In this document: piece by piece, positions 8,642 to 20,955 of the stretch
How the letters are laid out: every line of letters starts with the position of its first letter
Numbering within the stretch: position 1 is the first letter of the stretch
NCBI GenBank assembly: GCA_037693485.1
Contig: CM075351.1
Location: 71,822,001 to 71,886,000 of the forward strand
DNA from: Kitagawia praeruptora
Lineage: Eukaryota; Streptophyta; Magnoliopsida; Apiales; Apiaceae
DNA length: 64,000 nt
Direction of reading: 5' to 3'
Notes under the pieces: generated by a model
What the model was told of the DNA's origin: nothing
The model's database searches: none
What the model saw: the letters and a program-made list of their open reading frames with translations, nothing else
Made by a program: the position numbers and the translations under genes

Positions 8642-11600
8642 ATGGCAAAAAAACCTTTTACTTCGTTTGGTCTTCGTTTTGTGCCTAACAATTTTGCAGC
8701 TCTACTTGAGAACGACCGTGCTCCTGAAGCGTTTCACCTTATGCAAAATTTTCTTCGTGACTCTGAGATTGGGCAAGCGTTGATTGAACCTGATACTCTA
8801 TCTGCATCTCATATTGTCACTTTCTGGCAAAACTCAAGGTATATAGATGGAGGAGAGAATGGAACTCCGTCTATCATCTTCACTCATGATGAACAAGAGT
8901 TTGTGATAACTCCACAAACTGTTCGAGAGACCTTGGACTTCGACACACACACATCGTATGCTATTGTTTCTGAACAGAATCTGAGAGAAATGTTAACAGA
9001 GATTGGGTAAATGGAATCTCTTGCAAAGCTGGGCAGTGTGAGAAGGCCGAATCTTAGAAAGGAATGGAATTTTTTCTTCGACTGTATCACCAGGACATTC
9101 CAGAAGAAAGTCACCAACTGGGATGCCATTCCAATGGATAGTCTACAAATTGGGTATTCTCTACTCTATGGTAGTAATTTTGATTTTGGTCGATATGTGC
9201 TAATGAACTTAGGTGATAAGTTGTCAGAGTCTACTACAGTTTATTTTGCTAGATTTTGTCAACTTTTGTTCAATGCCTGTGTACCTGGGTTAGAAGTTGA
9301 TGCAGCTGATGTGATTCAACCTTTTAGAGTCAATAAGAGAATATTCTCTGATATGACTAATAAAGATGTTGGTAAAGATTTACCTGCTTTTGTTTTGCCA
9401 CTTGCCTTGCAGAACTTTCTCAACCAACCACAAGATTCCCAATCACCACAACATGAACCACACCAAACACAACAACCAGAAACACAAAATATGCCTGAAC
9501 CTTTAGCCACTGACCATACTGAAACCATACCCTCTCATCCTATACCATCACCTGAGCCAACACAAACAAACACTGTACCTACTACATCACCACACACACA
9601 ACCTGAACCAATAAACCCTGAGCCAACAAACCCTGTCACTACTATTCAACCTCAACCAACATCTAAACCAAAAAGGAAGAAGCATACTGCCCTCAACACA
9701 AAACATTCCAAGGCTAAACAGACATCTCCTAGAGCTGTTTATTCCAGAAGAATCATTAAAAGGGCAAATAGGCCTTCATCACCACCAGTTGAGGAAAGTT
9801 CTAGTGAAGAAGAAGAACTGATTGAAGTGCCTCAAGCAAAGAGGAGGAGGTTGATTCTTACAGATTCTGATGATGAGCAAGTTGTTGAGGCTCAAGAGAA
9901 ACTTTCTCATGATATTCCTACTGGTGAGACAGAGGTTATCATAGAACCTACTATAGAAGAATCCGGTTTCAAGATTGCTGAACCAGAACTTGCTAAGGTT
10001 CAAACTAATGAAGATGTTAGAGATGCATTGCCTACAATGGAAGAGTTTGATGAAACTCCATTTTCTTTTGATAATGAAGCATCTACTCCAATACCCATGG
10101 AGGTTATACACTCTGTTGATACTGGTGTTGCAGATGGGCCTACTGTTGTCCTGGAAGACACTGAGGTTGCATCACACACAGAATTAAACTCTGATGCACA
10201 TCACGTTTCTGATCATGGTGAGGAGATTGATCAACCAGAGAAAGTTATTTCTTTAGAGCATATTCAAGATGATAAAGGAAAACAGGTTGTTCAAGAACCA
10301 GTTGCTGCTCAAGATGAGGACATTGCTTCAGTTGCACCTACTGATGTTTCTGTCAGTGATTCTTTTGAAGAAAGGAGTATAGAAGCTCATAAAAACCAAT
10401 TTCAATCTGATGGTCAGAAAATAGGAGAAAAACCAGACTTTGCTGGACCTTCCACTAATGAAATTGATGATAATTACTTGACAAGGCAAACTGCAGATTG
10501 GTACAAGTCAGATTGTATTTTTCCTCCTGGTAGAGCAGCTACCTTTCTCAAGGCAAATTCTTCAAAGATTTCAAATCCTGATATTTTCACTTGTCTGCAA
10601 GGAACAGTGATTCAGATCAAGTCCTTGAATCACAGATTTGATGATAATCAGAAGGCTATTGTTGATCTTCGAACAGAGGTTGCTACTCATGAGGAGAAAT
10701 CTCAACGAGCTAATTCTAAGCTTTTTCAACAATTCTCCAAAGCTCAAGAGAATCTTAATGACAGATTGAGCAAAGTTGAAGAGAATCAGCTTTTGCTGAC
10801 TGAGAAGGTTGATTCTATTGCAAACTCTCTTGAGTTAATCACCTCAATTCTGATTCCAGATGGTGATGATGTCAAAAAGGGGGAGAGACTTGCTAAAAGT
10901 AAGTGTAAGCAAACTCAAACTCTGTTAAAGAAGGATCATCTGGATGAAGAAGGTGCAAATGCTGATAAGGGATTAAGAAGTGCAAATCCAAGACATGGAC
11001 ATGGAAGGTCTACAAGGTCAAAGCAAAATGTGGTGGCAGATACAAATCTTCAGAGTACTTCTACTTCAAAGCAAAAGGATTTGTCATTCACTGACAATCC
11101 ACAAACAGATGAAGAGTTGGCTGCTAAAATCTTTCGTGAGGAAAATGCTGAGGCTACACTTGAGGACATACAAGCTGAAGAAAAGCTGTTGCAAAAAGAA
11201 CATTTAAAAGCACTAAAGTCCAAGAAAGGAAAGAAGACTGTCAGAGCTTCAAAGCCTGCAATGAAAGGGATTGAAATCAAAGAGAGATTATCTGGTATTC
11301 AAGAAGAAGAAGAAGAAGAAGAAGAAGAAGAAGGAAATTTGGTAAGAAAGTCTTCTCTTGATGCCAAGTTGAAGCTAAAAGGGGTAGTGGGTGAAGAGAG
11401 CAAAAGTAAAATGATAGTTACAACCTCTGTTGCCACATAAGTTGTACAGACTCAAAGTAAACCTTTACCTGGGTTTTCTAGGCCAAATATTCCAGTTCAA
11501 GCACAAACAGGAGTGACTGGTGGGTATCAACATAATGTTGCTTGTTCAGGAAAGCCACCAGGCAGGAATACTTCTGGCTTAGGTTCAAGAAGAGATTTGA

Positions 11601-12202
11601 GAGTTAGTAATAGTCCAAGAGATCCCTCTGCACTTGTCTCTCTTGGTTCTGGTATTACTCAAGAAAATCTAGACAAGTTGGAATCAGTTCAACTAGTTCA
11701 TCAACGGAGCTTAGATATTCACTTTCTGTTATACTTTATGACAGATGGAACAGTGTATAAAGTGAATGAAGAAGCAATCAAGCTAAAGTTATTTGAAGAA
11801 CTTCAGTATGTTCTGCATATATTCAGAGTCAGAAATCGACAAACACAGCTTATTGCTAATTCTATAAGGGAATATATGCAGAGAGCCAAAGTCATTACAG
11901 GATCAAAGACTACTGAAAAGTATGTAGAGATGAAGAAAGGAACTGCTAAATTAAAGACTGATCTGGGGATTACAGTTCTTGATTTTAATTCTCAATCAGA
12001 GGAAGTCAAATTCATTAGATTGGGTAATCAGATGAGGAGAAATAAAATCTATGATCTAAGAGCTGTTATCTTTCAAACTGATGAGAATGATCCAGAATTA
12101 AGAGAGATCAAGGAAGCTATGCAGATTGAACTTGAAAATGCTGAGAGAAGATTGTTGATCGACTATCTCAGAACAACTCCAGATCTTGAGGAGGTTAGGT
12201 AG
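8642..12202 (+). pseudogene. env-like (third) gene of Sirevirus A, two in-frame stops
   Basis: This is the extra gene downstream of pol that defines env-bearing Sireviruses; its function is unproven. I start at ATG 8642 (MAKKPFTSFGLRFVPNN) because element D has the same start and the upstream sequence is not protein-like. It would be 1186 codons in one frame, broken by TAA at 9008-9010 (TAT in D) and TAA at 11438-11440. Regions in order: a conserved N-terminal domain with LRKEWNFFFD; a Pro/Gln-rich tract (about 9420-9670); basic clusters KPKRKK and KRRR followed by acidic DSDDE (about 9670-9880); a long acidic region; a predicted coiled coil (about 10590-10860); a poly-Glu GAA run (11305-11333); and a conserved C-terminus. 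I see no signal peptide or membrane span. Confidence 0.82.
10874..10886 (+). promoter_or_regulatory. internal polypurine-tract-like motif
   Basis: AAAAAGGGGGAGA lies within the env-like coding region in the context GATGTCAAAAAGGGGGAGA. The same string is at the equivalent place in family-2 element B (25446-25458) and in D (29973-29985, minus). The proteins around it are otherwise hardly alike, so selection on the nucleic acid is plausible, for example as a second plus-strand primer. The real 3' polypurine tract lies at 12345-12357. Confidence 0.4.
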
Positions 12203-12344
12203 ACAGAATTTATAAGTAATTTGAATTTTCTGTAGTTTTTGTTAAGTCAAGATTAAACTCTGATTATATGTTAAACACTGTGTTTTTATTTGATTGTTTT
12301 GACATCATCAATTACTGTGAACTTGTACATTTTTCTAATGAACA

Positions 12345-12357
12345 AGTTGGGGGAGAT
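12345..12357 (+). promoter_or_regulatory. 3' polypurine tract of element A
   Basis: AGTTGGGGGAGAT directly precedes the LTR start TGTTAGATATAATTG. Its position next to the LTR marks it as the primer site for plus-strand DNA synthesis. Element D has the same tract. Confidence 0.8.
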
Positions 12358-12968
12358 TGTTAGATATAATTGATGTGATTTAATGTTAGTGTTTAAGTGT
12401 TACAGGTAAAAAGAGTTTAACTTGTTATTGAAAGCAGTCGTAGCAGAGTTTGAGTATACGCTGATAGCTGGAAGCGCAAACGCTGACAGAAGAAAGAGTA
12501 AACACTGTTAGCTGAACACAAGGAAGCGCAAACACTGCTGGCTAGGAGAGCAACAGAGTTTGCTAAAGTCTGTCTACTGGAAGCGTCTACAAGTCAACAG
12601 AGTTTGAAGAATAATTCAAGATTAATATGGAAGCAATATCTTTGAAGATTGGATAGCTGTCAAAGAGATTGAGTTGACTTAGAAGACGTGTAGCAATCGT
12701 AATTGATATCAATTGTATAGCTTAATTTTAGGAGAATCAATTAACGATTGTATGTAGCTGTATATCTTATAAATACAGTTAGGTTAACCCTAGAAGGGTA
12801 TCTATCATGAACGAATATCATTCATTGTAACCTAAGCAGCTCTCTGTGATATTTTACATCACTGAGAGAGGAATTATTAATTCCAAACAGTTTTAAGTAC
12901 TAAAACGGGTGTTCTTGTTATTTACTCATACAGTACTTGATTATATATATTGTGTATTCGACCTAACA
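12358..12968 (+). repeat. 3' LTR of element A (611 bp)
   Basis: It starts TGTTAGATATAATTG after the polypurine tract and ends TTCGACCTAACA, the TGTTA...TAACA ends typical of Sireviruses. It aligns throughout with the 612-bp LTRs of D, with scattered differences. A TATA box (TATAAATA, 12768-12775) marks the likely U3/R promoter. CAGAGTTT occurs at 12444, 12554 and 12598. The 5' partner LTR is outside the window, so this copy's age cannot be read here. Confidence 0.9.
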
Positions 12969-13482
12969 ACCTAAGAATGTAAATATAGGGTTTCTGTCTA
13001 ACTCTCAGTTGAAACAGAGATTAGATGGTCTTTCAGAGTCTAGCAAGATCAAAAGAAATAGGAATGGAAAAGAAGGTATTAACAAAGAGAATAATTACAA
13101 GAATGTACCTGATGCACCTAGGAAAAAATGCTATAAGTGTGGAAATCATAATCATTTGGCCCTAGACTGCAATCAAAAACCTTCTTGGAAAACTGAGTCC
13201 AGATTCCCCAAGACTCAGAAAATTCAATACCAACCACAAAAAGATTGTTATCATTGTGGTAGTTTACTTCATTCCATTTACATGTGTAGAGAATATCATG
13301 AACTGTATTATGACTATTTTTCCTTGAAATCTGAAACTCCTAGTCACAAACAGTTTGTGAAATTAGAGTCTAAAGTTGACTCTACAACAGGTAAAGTAAA
13401 GACAAAATTCTCAAAGCCTGTTGTTTCTAAATCTAGTAAGAAAGGATCCAATCAAAGTTGGGTCCTAAAAAATTCTAACTAG
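12969..13482 (+). pseudogene. gag: gag, C-terminal part, of element B
   Basis: Coding resumes directly after the LTR of A (PKNVNIGFLSNSQLKQRL, like VNIGSMTDKQLKHKL of A) and stays open to TAG 13480-13482. Two CX2CX4HX4C-type zinc knuckles are visible, CYKCGNHNHLALDC and CYHCGSLLHSIYMC, which bind RNA in Gag. It ends with a basic Lys/Ser-rich tail (KGSNQSWVLKNSN) similar to the tail in A ([14 protein letters not shown]). The 5' part was separated by insertion of A and lies left of the window. The ORF start at 13009 is only an alternative codon (TTG), not a real start. Confidence 0.83.
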
Positions 13483-13499
13483 TTACTTTTTGTTTGCAG

Positions 13500-13584
13500 G
13501 GCACAGGAAAGAAGCATTCAATTATCTTGGAAAGTGGATGCTCTGGACATATGACTGGAAAGAAGTCCCTGCTTACAAAGTTTG
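13500..13584 (+). pseudogene. pol: start of pol of element B, protease active site altered
   Basis: After an acceptor-like TTTTTGTTTGCAG (AG at 13498-13499) the frame runs [20 protein letters not shown], the protease N-terminus. The catalytic DSG of retropepsins is ESG here (GAA for GAC/GAT), which should abolish activity. Coding is broken at 13584 by the 4956-bp solo LTR and resumes at 18546. Confidence 0.75.
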
Positions 13585-16500
13585 TGTAACACCCCCAGAT
13601 CCGGGGTCAGGAATCTAGTCGTTACGATCTCAATATCCATCCACAAAGTCAACATAATTTAACTTACAACCTTATGACCCAAAACAACAACACAACACAC
13701 CCGTTATAGTCCCAGAGATGAAATCAGAGTAAAGAACAAATTTTATTAATCACAAGTTGAGTTCTTATAATACAAAGGAATTACAATCTAATTTATACTC
13801 TTTGCCATCCATTTACATAAATACATCTGATAAACCAACAGCTAACGGTTTAGCCTACTGGTAGCTTCTACCTCAGCAATGTCGTTCATGACATCAGTAG
13901 GCAACCCTAACTGCTGTCCCTGCTTACACCGAATACTCCTTGTGCTGGCCGACAGATCTATCTGTTGTTGTGATATAATAATAATAATGCAAGGGTGAGC
14001 AATAGCCCACCAATATAATATGCAACTGAACAATAATATATATATAATAGTTTAAAGTAATTCTGAAACCATATGCCATGCATTAATGAACATAGTGCCA
14101 GTATGATATATAAGAGGAAGATACAAGGAAACTCAACATATGTAATCCGTGGAAATATGTGCCGAGTCAAAGAAAAGCAAGATATTATCATATTTCATAA
14201 GAAGGAAATTGCAGGAAAAATATGCAATTCCAGTTTCAAACACTTTTCAACCCTGCCAACAGTAATAATGTTGCAGAAAATTTCCATTTTTGGAAAATGA
14301 ACTAATACGGGAGCTTGCCGCGCCAGGAGCCACAACATTTACGATGATCAGTCGCATGTCATGCTCCCCATCATTTGTTCTCTACATGTAGAAGGAAGCA
14401 CCGACGGATCGCCCGCCCTCTGGAACCCCCCCGCCAACGGTTGGGCCATTGCTGGACCGGCGCCACTCGGCCACTTACGCGTCTCCTAGTTCGATAACAT
14501 CCATGACTCTGAAACGTAAAGTTCGTCCCCCTTTCCCCAAGTACAATACTTGTTGATAAGACTCCACAAAGTAGTCGTATCTAATTGGAAAGGAAAATTC
14601 ACCAATATTTCCCAAGCTGATGCTTGTTAATGGATATAAACTTGTTCCATCAATCTTACCCCTCGAGCATTGAGGAGGTAACCAAAAGACCCATATCGAT
14701 GTTTGAACGAATCAAGATGCGAGTGGCACGATAGTTGAGCAAGTATATGACCGGGCAGTCAAAGAAATAACAAGTCTCAAGTAAGGTCCCCTTATATTTT
14801 GGAATTTCTGAGCGAGTGTTTAAGTCTTCCTATAAGATAGACTTAAACGGAAAATAGGGTTTTGAGAACCTTTCCTTGATAAAATAATCATAATAAATCT
14901 CAGAAATATTTTACATAATATTTGAAGGTCAAAGATAATATTTGAAGGGAATCAAATAGTTTAAAGGTATCAAATAAATATTCAAAGAATATTTGATAAG
15001 TCATAAATAGTTAAAGAATATTCTTATTAAAAAATATTGCTCATAAATAATCCTTCAATGAATATATAAAATATTCACTAATTGAAAGAATCCTTGAATA
15101 AATATTCCAAAAATAAATAAATAAATCTTAAATGAATATTCAATATAATATTCATTAAATAATTAAATCCTCGAATGAATATTCAAAATAAAAATCATTA
15201 AATAATTAAATCCTCGAATGAATATTTAGAATAACATTCATTAAATAATTAAATCCTCGAATGAGTATTTAGAATTATTTACTAAATAACTCTCTCCTTT
15301 AAATGAATATTCAAAATAATATTCATTAATTAAATAAACTCAAATAAATGTTTAAAATAATGTTGACTAATAAATCCAATCTTAAATGGATAATTGAAAA
15401 TAATATTCATTTAATAAATAATATTCTGAATAAATATCCAAATAATATTCTTTTAGTAATCAAAACTTTAAAGGAATATTCGAAGCAATATTCCTTAAAT
15501 AAATAGAACTTCAAATGAATATTTTAGAATAATATTCATCAAGTACATAAAATCTTAAATGAATATTCAAAATAATATTCATCTAATAAATAAATTTCCA
15601 AGAATATTAAAGTAATTATTCATTGAATAATCAAACTCTAAATGAACATTCGAAACTAATAAGTAATTAAAGCTCAAATGAATATTAAAATAATATTCAG
15701 TAGATAAATAAACGCGAATGAATATTCACAATAATATTCATATAGTACTTCTCAATTGAGATAATATTCAAATAACGTTCCTCGAATAATTTTCAAGTAA
15801 TTAATACGTTATGGGAATATAAATAATGCTCATAAATAGCATTCCTCAAATATCTGTCACTGGAATCCCTCCGGGTTCCCACGACTATCTCTACATTACA
15901 AAATACCGACTCCCGGTCTATATTTAAAGAACGAATATTATATGCCCTTCGCTAAGGGTCTTAACGAAACAATCCGGCTTATAACCGATAATTCCTATCT
16001 AGTCTATAAGCCAATATCAATTCATGGAACAAGTATTCCAATATACTTTGAAAACAAGCATGCATGCTATGGTATATGTATAACAACAATATATATATTA
16101 TCACAACAACAGTTCCAAGGTATTGGAAACTTGCCTGACAATCCTGTAGGGGTAGTGTGCCTCGTGTCAATCCGGTGATCTATAAATAGTCACAATAACC
16201 GAGGTCAATCACTTAATACTTTTTAAAAGGCTAAGTATAACTTACTTAAGTCGAAACACGTTTTCGAGTTATCTCGTTAAACACCTTTTAGTGCAATTCT
16301 CTTTATTCTCGCTATGACCCGTCATTCGCTCGCTACTAAGACACGTCGTCATACTTACACTTTGTATATACTTAAGTCATATAAGTTTTAAGGTCGGTCA
16401 TTTACGAACCAAGATTATACCTCGAGATTTATCGCTCGTTTTCTAAGTCATTTACCAAAGTCATAACCAAGTATGCTTCTAGGGGTTCGTTCGCGTTTAA

Positions 16501-18540
16501 CCTTGATTCGAACATTTTTATAAAATCGGAAAATGATCCATTCGATATGTGGTCTTCTCCCACACCTTCCTTTTTATCTCTATTATTTAATTATCCAGAT
16601 TCGCCACTGATTTCATAGTATTAAAGGAATCCAATTTCAGTTACGAACTTTCGATTACGGTTTCGAACCACTTTTACGAATTTAATCATAATTCCTAAAC
16701 CGTAAGTCTGTTTGTTTCGATTCTTGCGCCAAAACGATCTATGACTCGAGATCTACAAGTTCATGTCAGGTCCTCAACCTTGTAAGAAAGTTACAGTTTC
16801 GGACATGCTCTGTTTTTAACACCTATGTAAATTTCGACATTACGACGGCTTAAAAACGAATAATCCAATTTTCAAACAACCCAAATAATCATTCAACCAA
16901 CAACCAACACTCATGGACACTATTTATCATCTTCCTCACTGTCTCAACAGGTCTTGGAGCCACAAAATATATTTTAACATTTTTATAACACCCACATAAC
17001 ATACACGCTCTAAATCATGCATACAAGCCATAAATGCCATCAAATCTCATATAAAACTCAAAGGTGGTTTAAGGGTTTACCTTCTTGGAAGCTCTAGAAA
17101 CACTATCAAGTGTTTATAAACACTTAACAAGCCTTAGATAGTCTTTATATAGCTTAATCCTTAAGAACAAAACAAGAAAACTAGTTAATCACTTCGGAGT
17201 TACTATTTATCAGTCCAAAGAAATGCAAAAACGAGATCCTTACCTTGCTTTTCTGGATGAGGGTTCTAAAGAAGAATTGTAGAGCATCTAACCAGCTTTT
17301 CAAAAAGCTAAAGAACACCAAATTTCATTGAGTAATGAAGGAGATATGGCCATTAGAAAATCTGTCCAGAAACTGTCAAGCATCAGGACAGTTTGCTTCT
17401 TCAACTTGGGGAGGTAATTTGCCTAGGCTATACTACTTGGATTGCTATGAAATTTTGAACGAACCTTGCCCATGGAGTGGAGAAGCTATGGGTAAAATTT
17501 GGTGATTTTATCATGGATAGAAATGGAGATATGAATTTTTCTTTGAGCTTGGTTTTGCTAAGCAGTTTTGGGAGAGATGGTGTTTCTTGCTCTTTGTTTT
17601 GCTTTATGAACAAATATCTTCTAATTCATGTATTATTGCTACATTACTTGGATGCATCATCTCTTTTTGTGTTGTTTGATTCTCATTGGTCCATGTGTTG
17701 CCCATCCATTGGTACACTTGTTGGCACCACATTATGCATACCCCTTTTTGTTAAAGTGCAACTACACCATTTGCTTGTTAGTTGACTTTCATGTAAGTCC
17801 TTATAGTTCATTATTCTCCCACCAATTTTCACATGCTCATCTCTTGGTTCTCTGTTTGTTTCTTTGTCCGGTTATTGCTCAATTCCATTGATCGTTCGGA
17901 GGAATATCTCAAGGATTTCTAGTTAAGGTTTTACCGGAAACCTTCTTAATATTAATACTATCATTCTCAATCCTCCTTTATAATTCTTGAATTTAAATTC
18001 CTTAATTTCTCTTAATAAATCCTTAAGTCTTTCAGTGTCTATGAAATTCTCGGAGAAAATAAAGGTGCTATTTTTCTGAATCCGACAGCTTTTACATACA
18101 CTTATTTTCCCCTTGGATCACTAATACGATCTAAGAAATTCATTCCGGGCACTTCTATATAGTGTCGTCTAATAATATTCTTATTTCCACCAAAAACACT
18201 ATTCATTATTTATTCCATCTTTATTCCTTATATTTATAAAAATGTTCTTGTTCTCTTTCGGGCATTCTTTAACCCTTTCACGGAACCACTGGACTACTAA
18301 CAGATATCGATTTGGATGACATGAGAATATTTCCTCTACTTGGAATTTCCATATCTTATCTTTCTAGGATATAGAATATTCTAATCTAGGTTGTCCACCC
18401 ATTGCATTCTTCGTGACATATAATCATTTAAATCTATACCCAGTCACATTCATTGTTAATACCTTGAAGTCGGAGTCACTGTTCATTCTTTCATCAATAT
18501 ATAAAAAGTTTTAATTCTACCAAAAATTCGGGTTCTTACA
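13585..18540 (-). mobile_element. solo LTR of a large Ty3/gypsy-type retrotransposon (4956 bp)
   Basis: The ends are TGTAACACCC at 13585 and GGTTCTTACA at 18540, giving TG...CA termini. Identical 5-bp target duplications GTTTG lie at 13580-13584 and 18541-18545, within pol of element B. No second LTR, primer site, polypurine tract or coding domain is present between the ends, so it is best read as a solo LTR left by LTR-LTR recombination. Read on the minus strand it starts TGTAAGAACCCGAATTTTTG and ends GGATCTGGGGGTGTTACA, like long Ty3 LTRs of the Tekay/Del type and like the LARD ends in this window; that sets the strand. ORFs of 60-102 codons inside it show no domain. A GC-rich patch lies near 14395-14495. 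Confidence 0.82.
15050..15770. repeat. AT-rich imperfect tandem repeats of GAATATTC type
   Basis: Within the solo LTR, segments built around AATGAATATTCAAAATAATATTCATTAAATAA follow one another for about 700 bases. The clearest part has an exact 43-bp period: TCCTCGAATGA at 15168, 15211 and 15254. Each unit contains near-palindromic GAATATTC or AATATT, so the array can fold. It probably arose by replication slippage. Confidence 0.7.
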
Positions 18541-18545
18541 GTTTG

Positions 18546-20780
18546 AGAGGAAAGCTGGCATAGTAATATCTTTTAGAGATGGCAACAAAGGAGAAACTCT
18601 GGGATATGGCTCAATTGTTTTGGGGAATGTCATCATAGAAAATGTAGCACTGGTTGAAGGCTTGAAACATACTCTTTTAAGCATAAGTCAACTGGGTGAT
18701 AAAGGTTACAAATCAATCTTTGACAGAGAAGGATGCAAAATCTTGAATATGCAGAATGGAGACATTGTTCTAACTGGTCAAAGACATGGTAACATATATG
18801 AAGCCAGCTTAAGTGATACATCAAAAGGAATTGTTAGATGTCTCTACAGCAAAGCAACAAGTGATGAAAGCTGGAATTGGCACAAGAAGCTCTCACATCT
18901 TAACTTCAAGAAGCTTAATCAACTTGTTAAGCACAATTTGGTGAGAGGTCTACCTTAGGCAAATTATGTGCAAGATGGACTTTGTGATGCATGTCAGTTT
19001 GGAAAGCAGAGAAGAACCACTTTCAAGAGCAAGACTGAAAATTCAATTACTGAACCATTTCACATGCTACATCTTGATATGTTTGGTCCAGTAAACATTA
19101 TGTCTATCAACAAGAAAAGATTTGCTCTAGTGATAGTGGATGATTTCACAAGGTTCACATGGGTGTTCTTTCTACACAAGAAGGATGAAGCTCCTCAGCA
19201 AATCATTGAACTTGTCAAGAATATTCAGAATAACTCTGAGTACAAAGTCAAAGTACTTAGGAGTGACAATGGTACAGAATTCAAGAATTCTACAATGGAG
19301 GGGTTTTGTGCAGACAATGGAATCACTCAACAGTTTTCTGCACCTGGTACACCTCAGCAGAATGGTGTAGTGGAAAGAAAGAATAGGACTCTCATAGAGG
19401 CAGCAAGAACCATGCTTGCAGATGCAAAACTTCCAACCTACTTTTGGGCAGAAGCTATTAACACTGCATGTTTCACTCAAAACTGTACCTTGGTAAATAG
19501 TCATGGAAAAACTCCCTATGAGATGATCAAAGGAAAGAAACCAAGTGTGAAATATTTTCACATCTTTGGATGCAAATGCTATGTCCTAAAAGTTCATCCA
19601 GAACAACTTGGAAAATTTGAAGCCAAATCGGATGAAACAATTTTTCTAGGATATTCAGCATCTAAGGCCTTCAAAGTTTATAATCTCAGAACTCACATTG
19701 TTATGGAATCAATTCATGTTGCATTTGATGATAAGAAATTTGGAATTCTACAAACTGATGAAAGCCATGACAAATTGGAATTTGAAAATCTGAAGAATTC
19801 TGAGATACTCTTCAGTGATGATGAAGGTTCTCCAGAAGAAATTTCTATTGCTTCTCAAAGGAGTGCTACTGTTGAGGGGGAGCAAATAAATCAAAGAGAA
19901 CACAGTGATCATCAGGAGCAGATTAGTTATTCAGAGTCTACTCCATCAGGAACTGATCTTTCAGAGTCTACTAAGGAAAGATCAGTAACTAGCAGCAATA
20001 TGGAATCTACTGATTCTATTGATCATAGGGGAGTTATTGAAGACTGTGCAGTTGCAAAAACACCCATGGCAACAGCCACTAAACTAGACTCTGATCCTAA
20101 GGGAAAGAATGGATAATACTAGTTATAGAGGCATGATAGGCTCATTGTTATATCTAACTGCAAGTAGACCAGATATAATGTTTTCTACCTATTTATGTGC
20201 TAGATTCCAAAGTGATCCTAAGGAATCTCATTTAATTGCTGTGAAGAGAATTTTTAGATATCTCAAAGGAACTCCAAATCTTGGTTTGTGGTACCCTAGA
20301 GAATCTGATTTCTTTCTAATTGGCTATTCAGACTCTAATTATGCAGGGTGTAAGATAGACAGGAAAAGCACTACAGGTACATGTCAATTCTTGGGAAATA
20401 GATTGATTTCTTGGGCAAGCAAGAAGCAACAATTTGTTTCAACCTCAACTGCAGAAGCTGAGTACATAGCAGCAGGCAGTTGTTATGCACAGCTCCTTTG
20501 GATAAGAAATCAGCTGATGGATTATGGTATGACACTTAGTAATATTCCTATGTTTTGTGATAATACTAGTGCTATTAAAATTGCAAAAAATCCAGTTCAA
20601 CATTCAAGGACTAAGCACATTGATGTCAGGTATCATTTTATTAGAGAACATATTGAGAATGGTACTGTGGAACTTCATTTTGTTCATACTGACAAACAGC
20701 TTGCAGATATTCTAACTAAACCACTTGATGAGACTACATTCAGTAGATTAGTAAGTGAGTTAGGAATGTTAAATTTCTAG
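18546..20780 (+). pseudogene. pol: pol of element B, remainder: integrase, then RT deletion, then RNase H
   Basis: Coding resumes after the solo LTR with the rest of protease and the GAG-pre-integrase zinc region ([11 protein letters not shown] ... CDACQFGK). TAG at 18956-18958 stops the frame; integrase then continues in the same frame with HLDMFGP, SDNGTEF and [10 protein letters not shown]. After an acidic Ser-rich linker the frame jumps near 20040 from integrase linker to the end of RT ([17 protein letters not shown]), so most of RT including YVDD is deleted. A small deletion near 20107 shifts the frame, and RNase H follows (ATG 20109: [24 protein letters not shown]) to TAG 20778-20780. 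Element C keeps exactly the RT segment that B lacks. Confidence 0.87.
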
Positions 20781-20955
20781 ATCTTTAACATCTGCAATAG
20801 TAGCAAGGTATGTTGTTTTTAGCTTATAGACTTGATATTCTTGTCAGGATCTATATTTGATTATTAAATGCTTTAGCTACAACACTTTGCCTTGATAAAT
20901 TTCAGTATGATAGACTTGTTAATAATCATCAGGATTAGATTTGTTATCATGATGC

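Larger units (their letters stand above)
2326..12968 (+). mobile_element. Sirevirus-type Ty1/copia retrotransposon A (family 1), 5' part missing
   Basis: The order is gag remnant, pol (PR-INT-RT-RH), about 2-kb spacer, env-like gene, polypurine tract and 3' LTR. It is nearly collinear with full-length element D on the other strand and very similar to it. The 5' LTR and gag start lie beyond the CACTA insertion, off the left edge. The 3' LTR ends at 12968 and is followed directly by the interrupted gag of element B, so A inserted into B. Pol is open throughout, but gag and env-like are damaged, so this copy could not move by itself. Confidence 0.88.

Noticed and set aside
17477..17785. 102-codon ORF in the solo LTR
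   Set aside because: No domain, T-rich composition, overlapping frames of equal length; probably chance.
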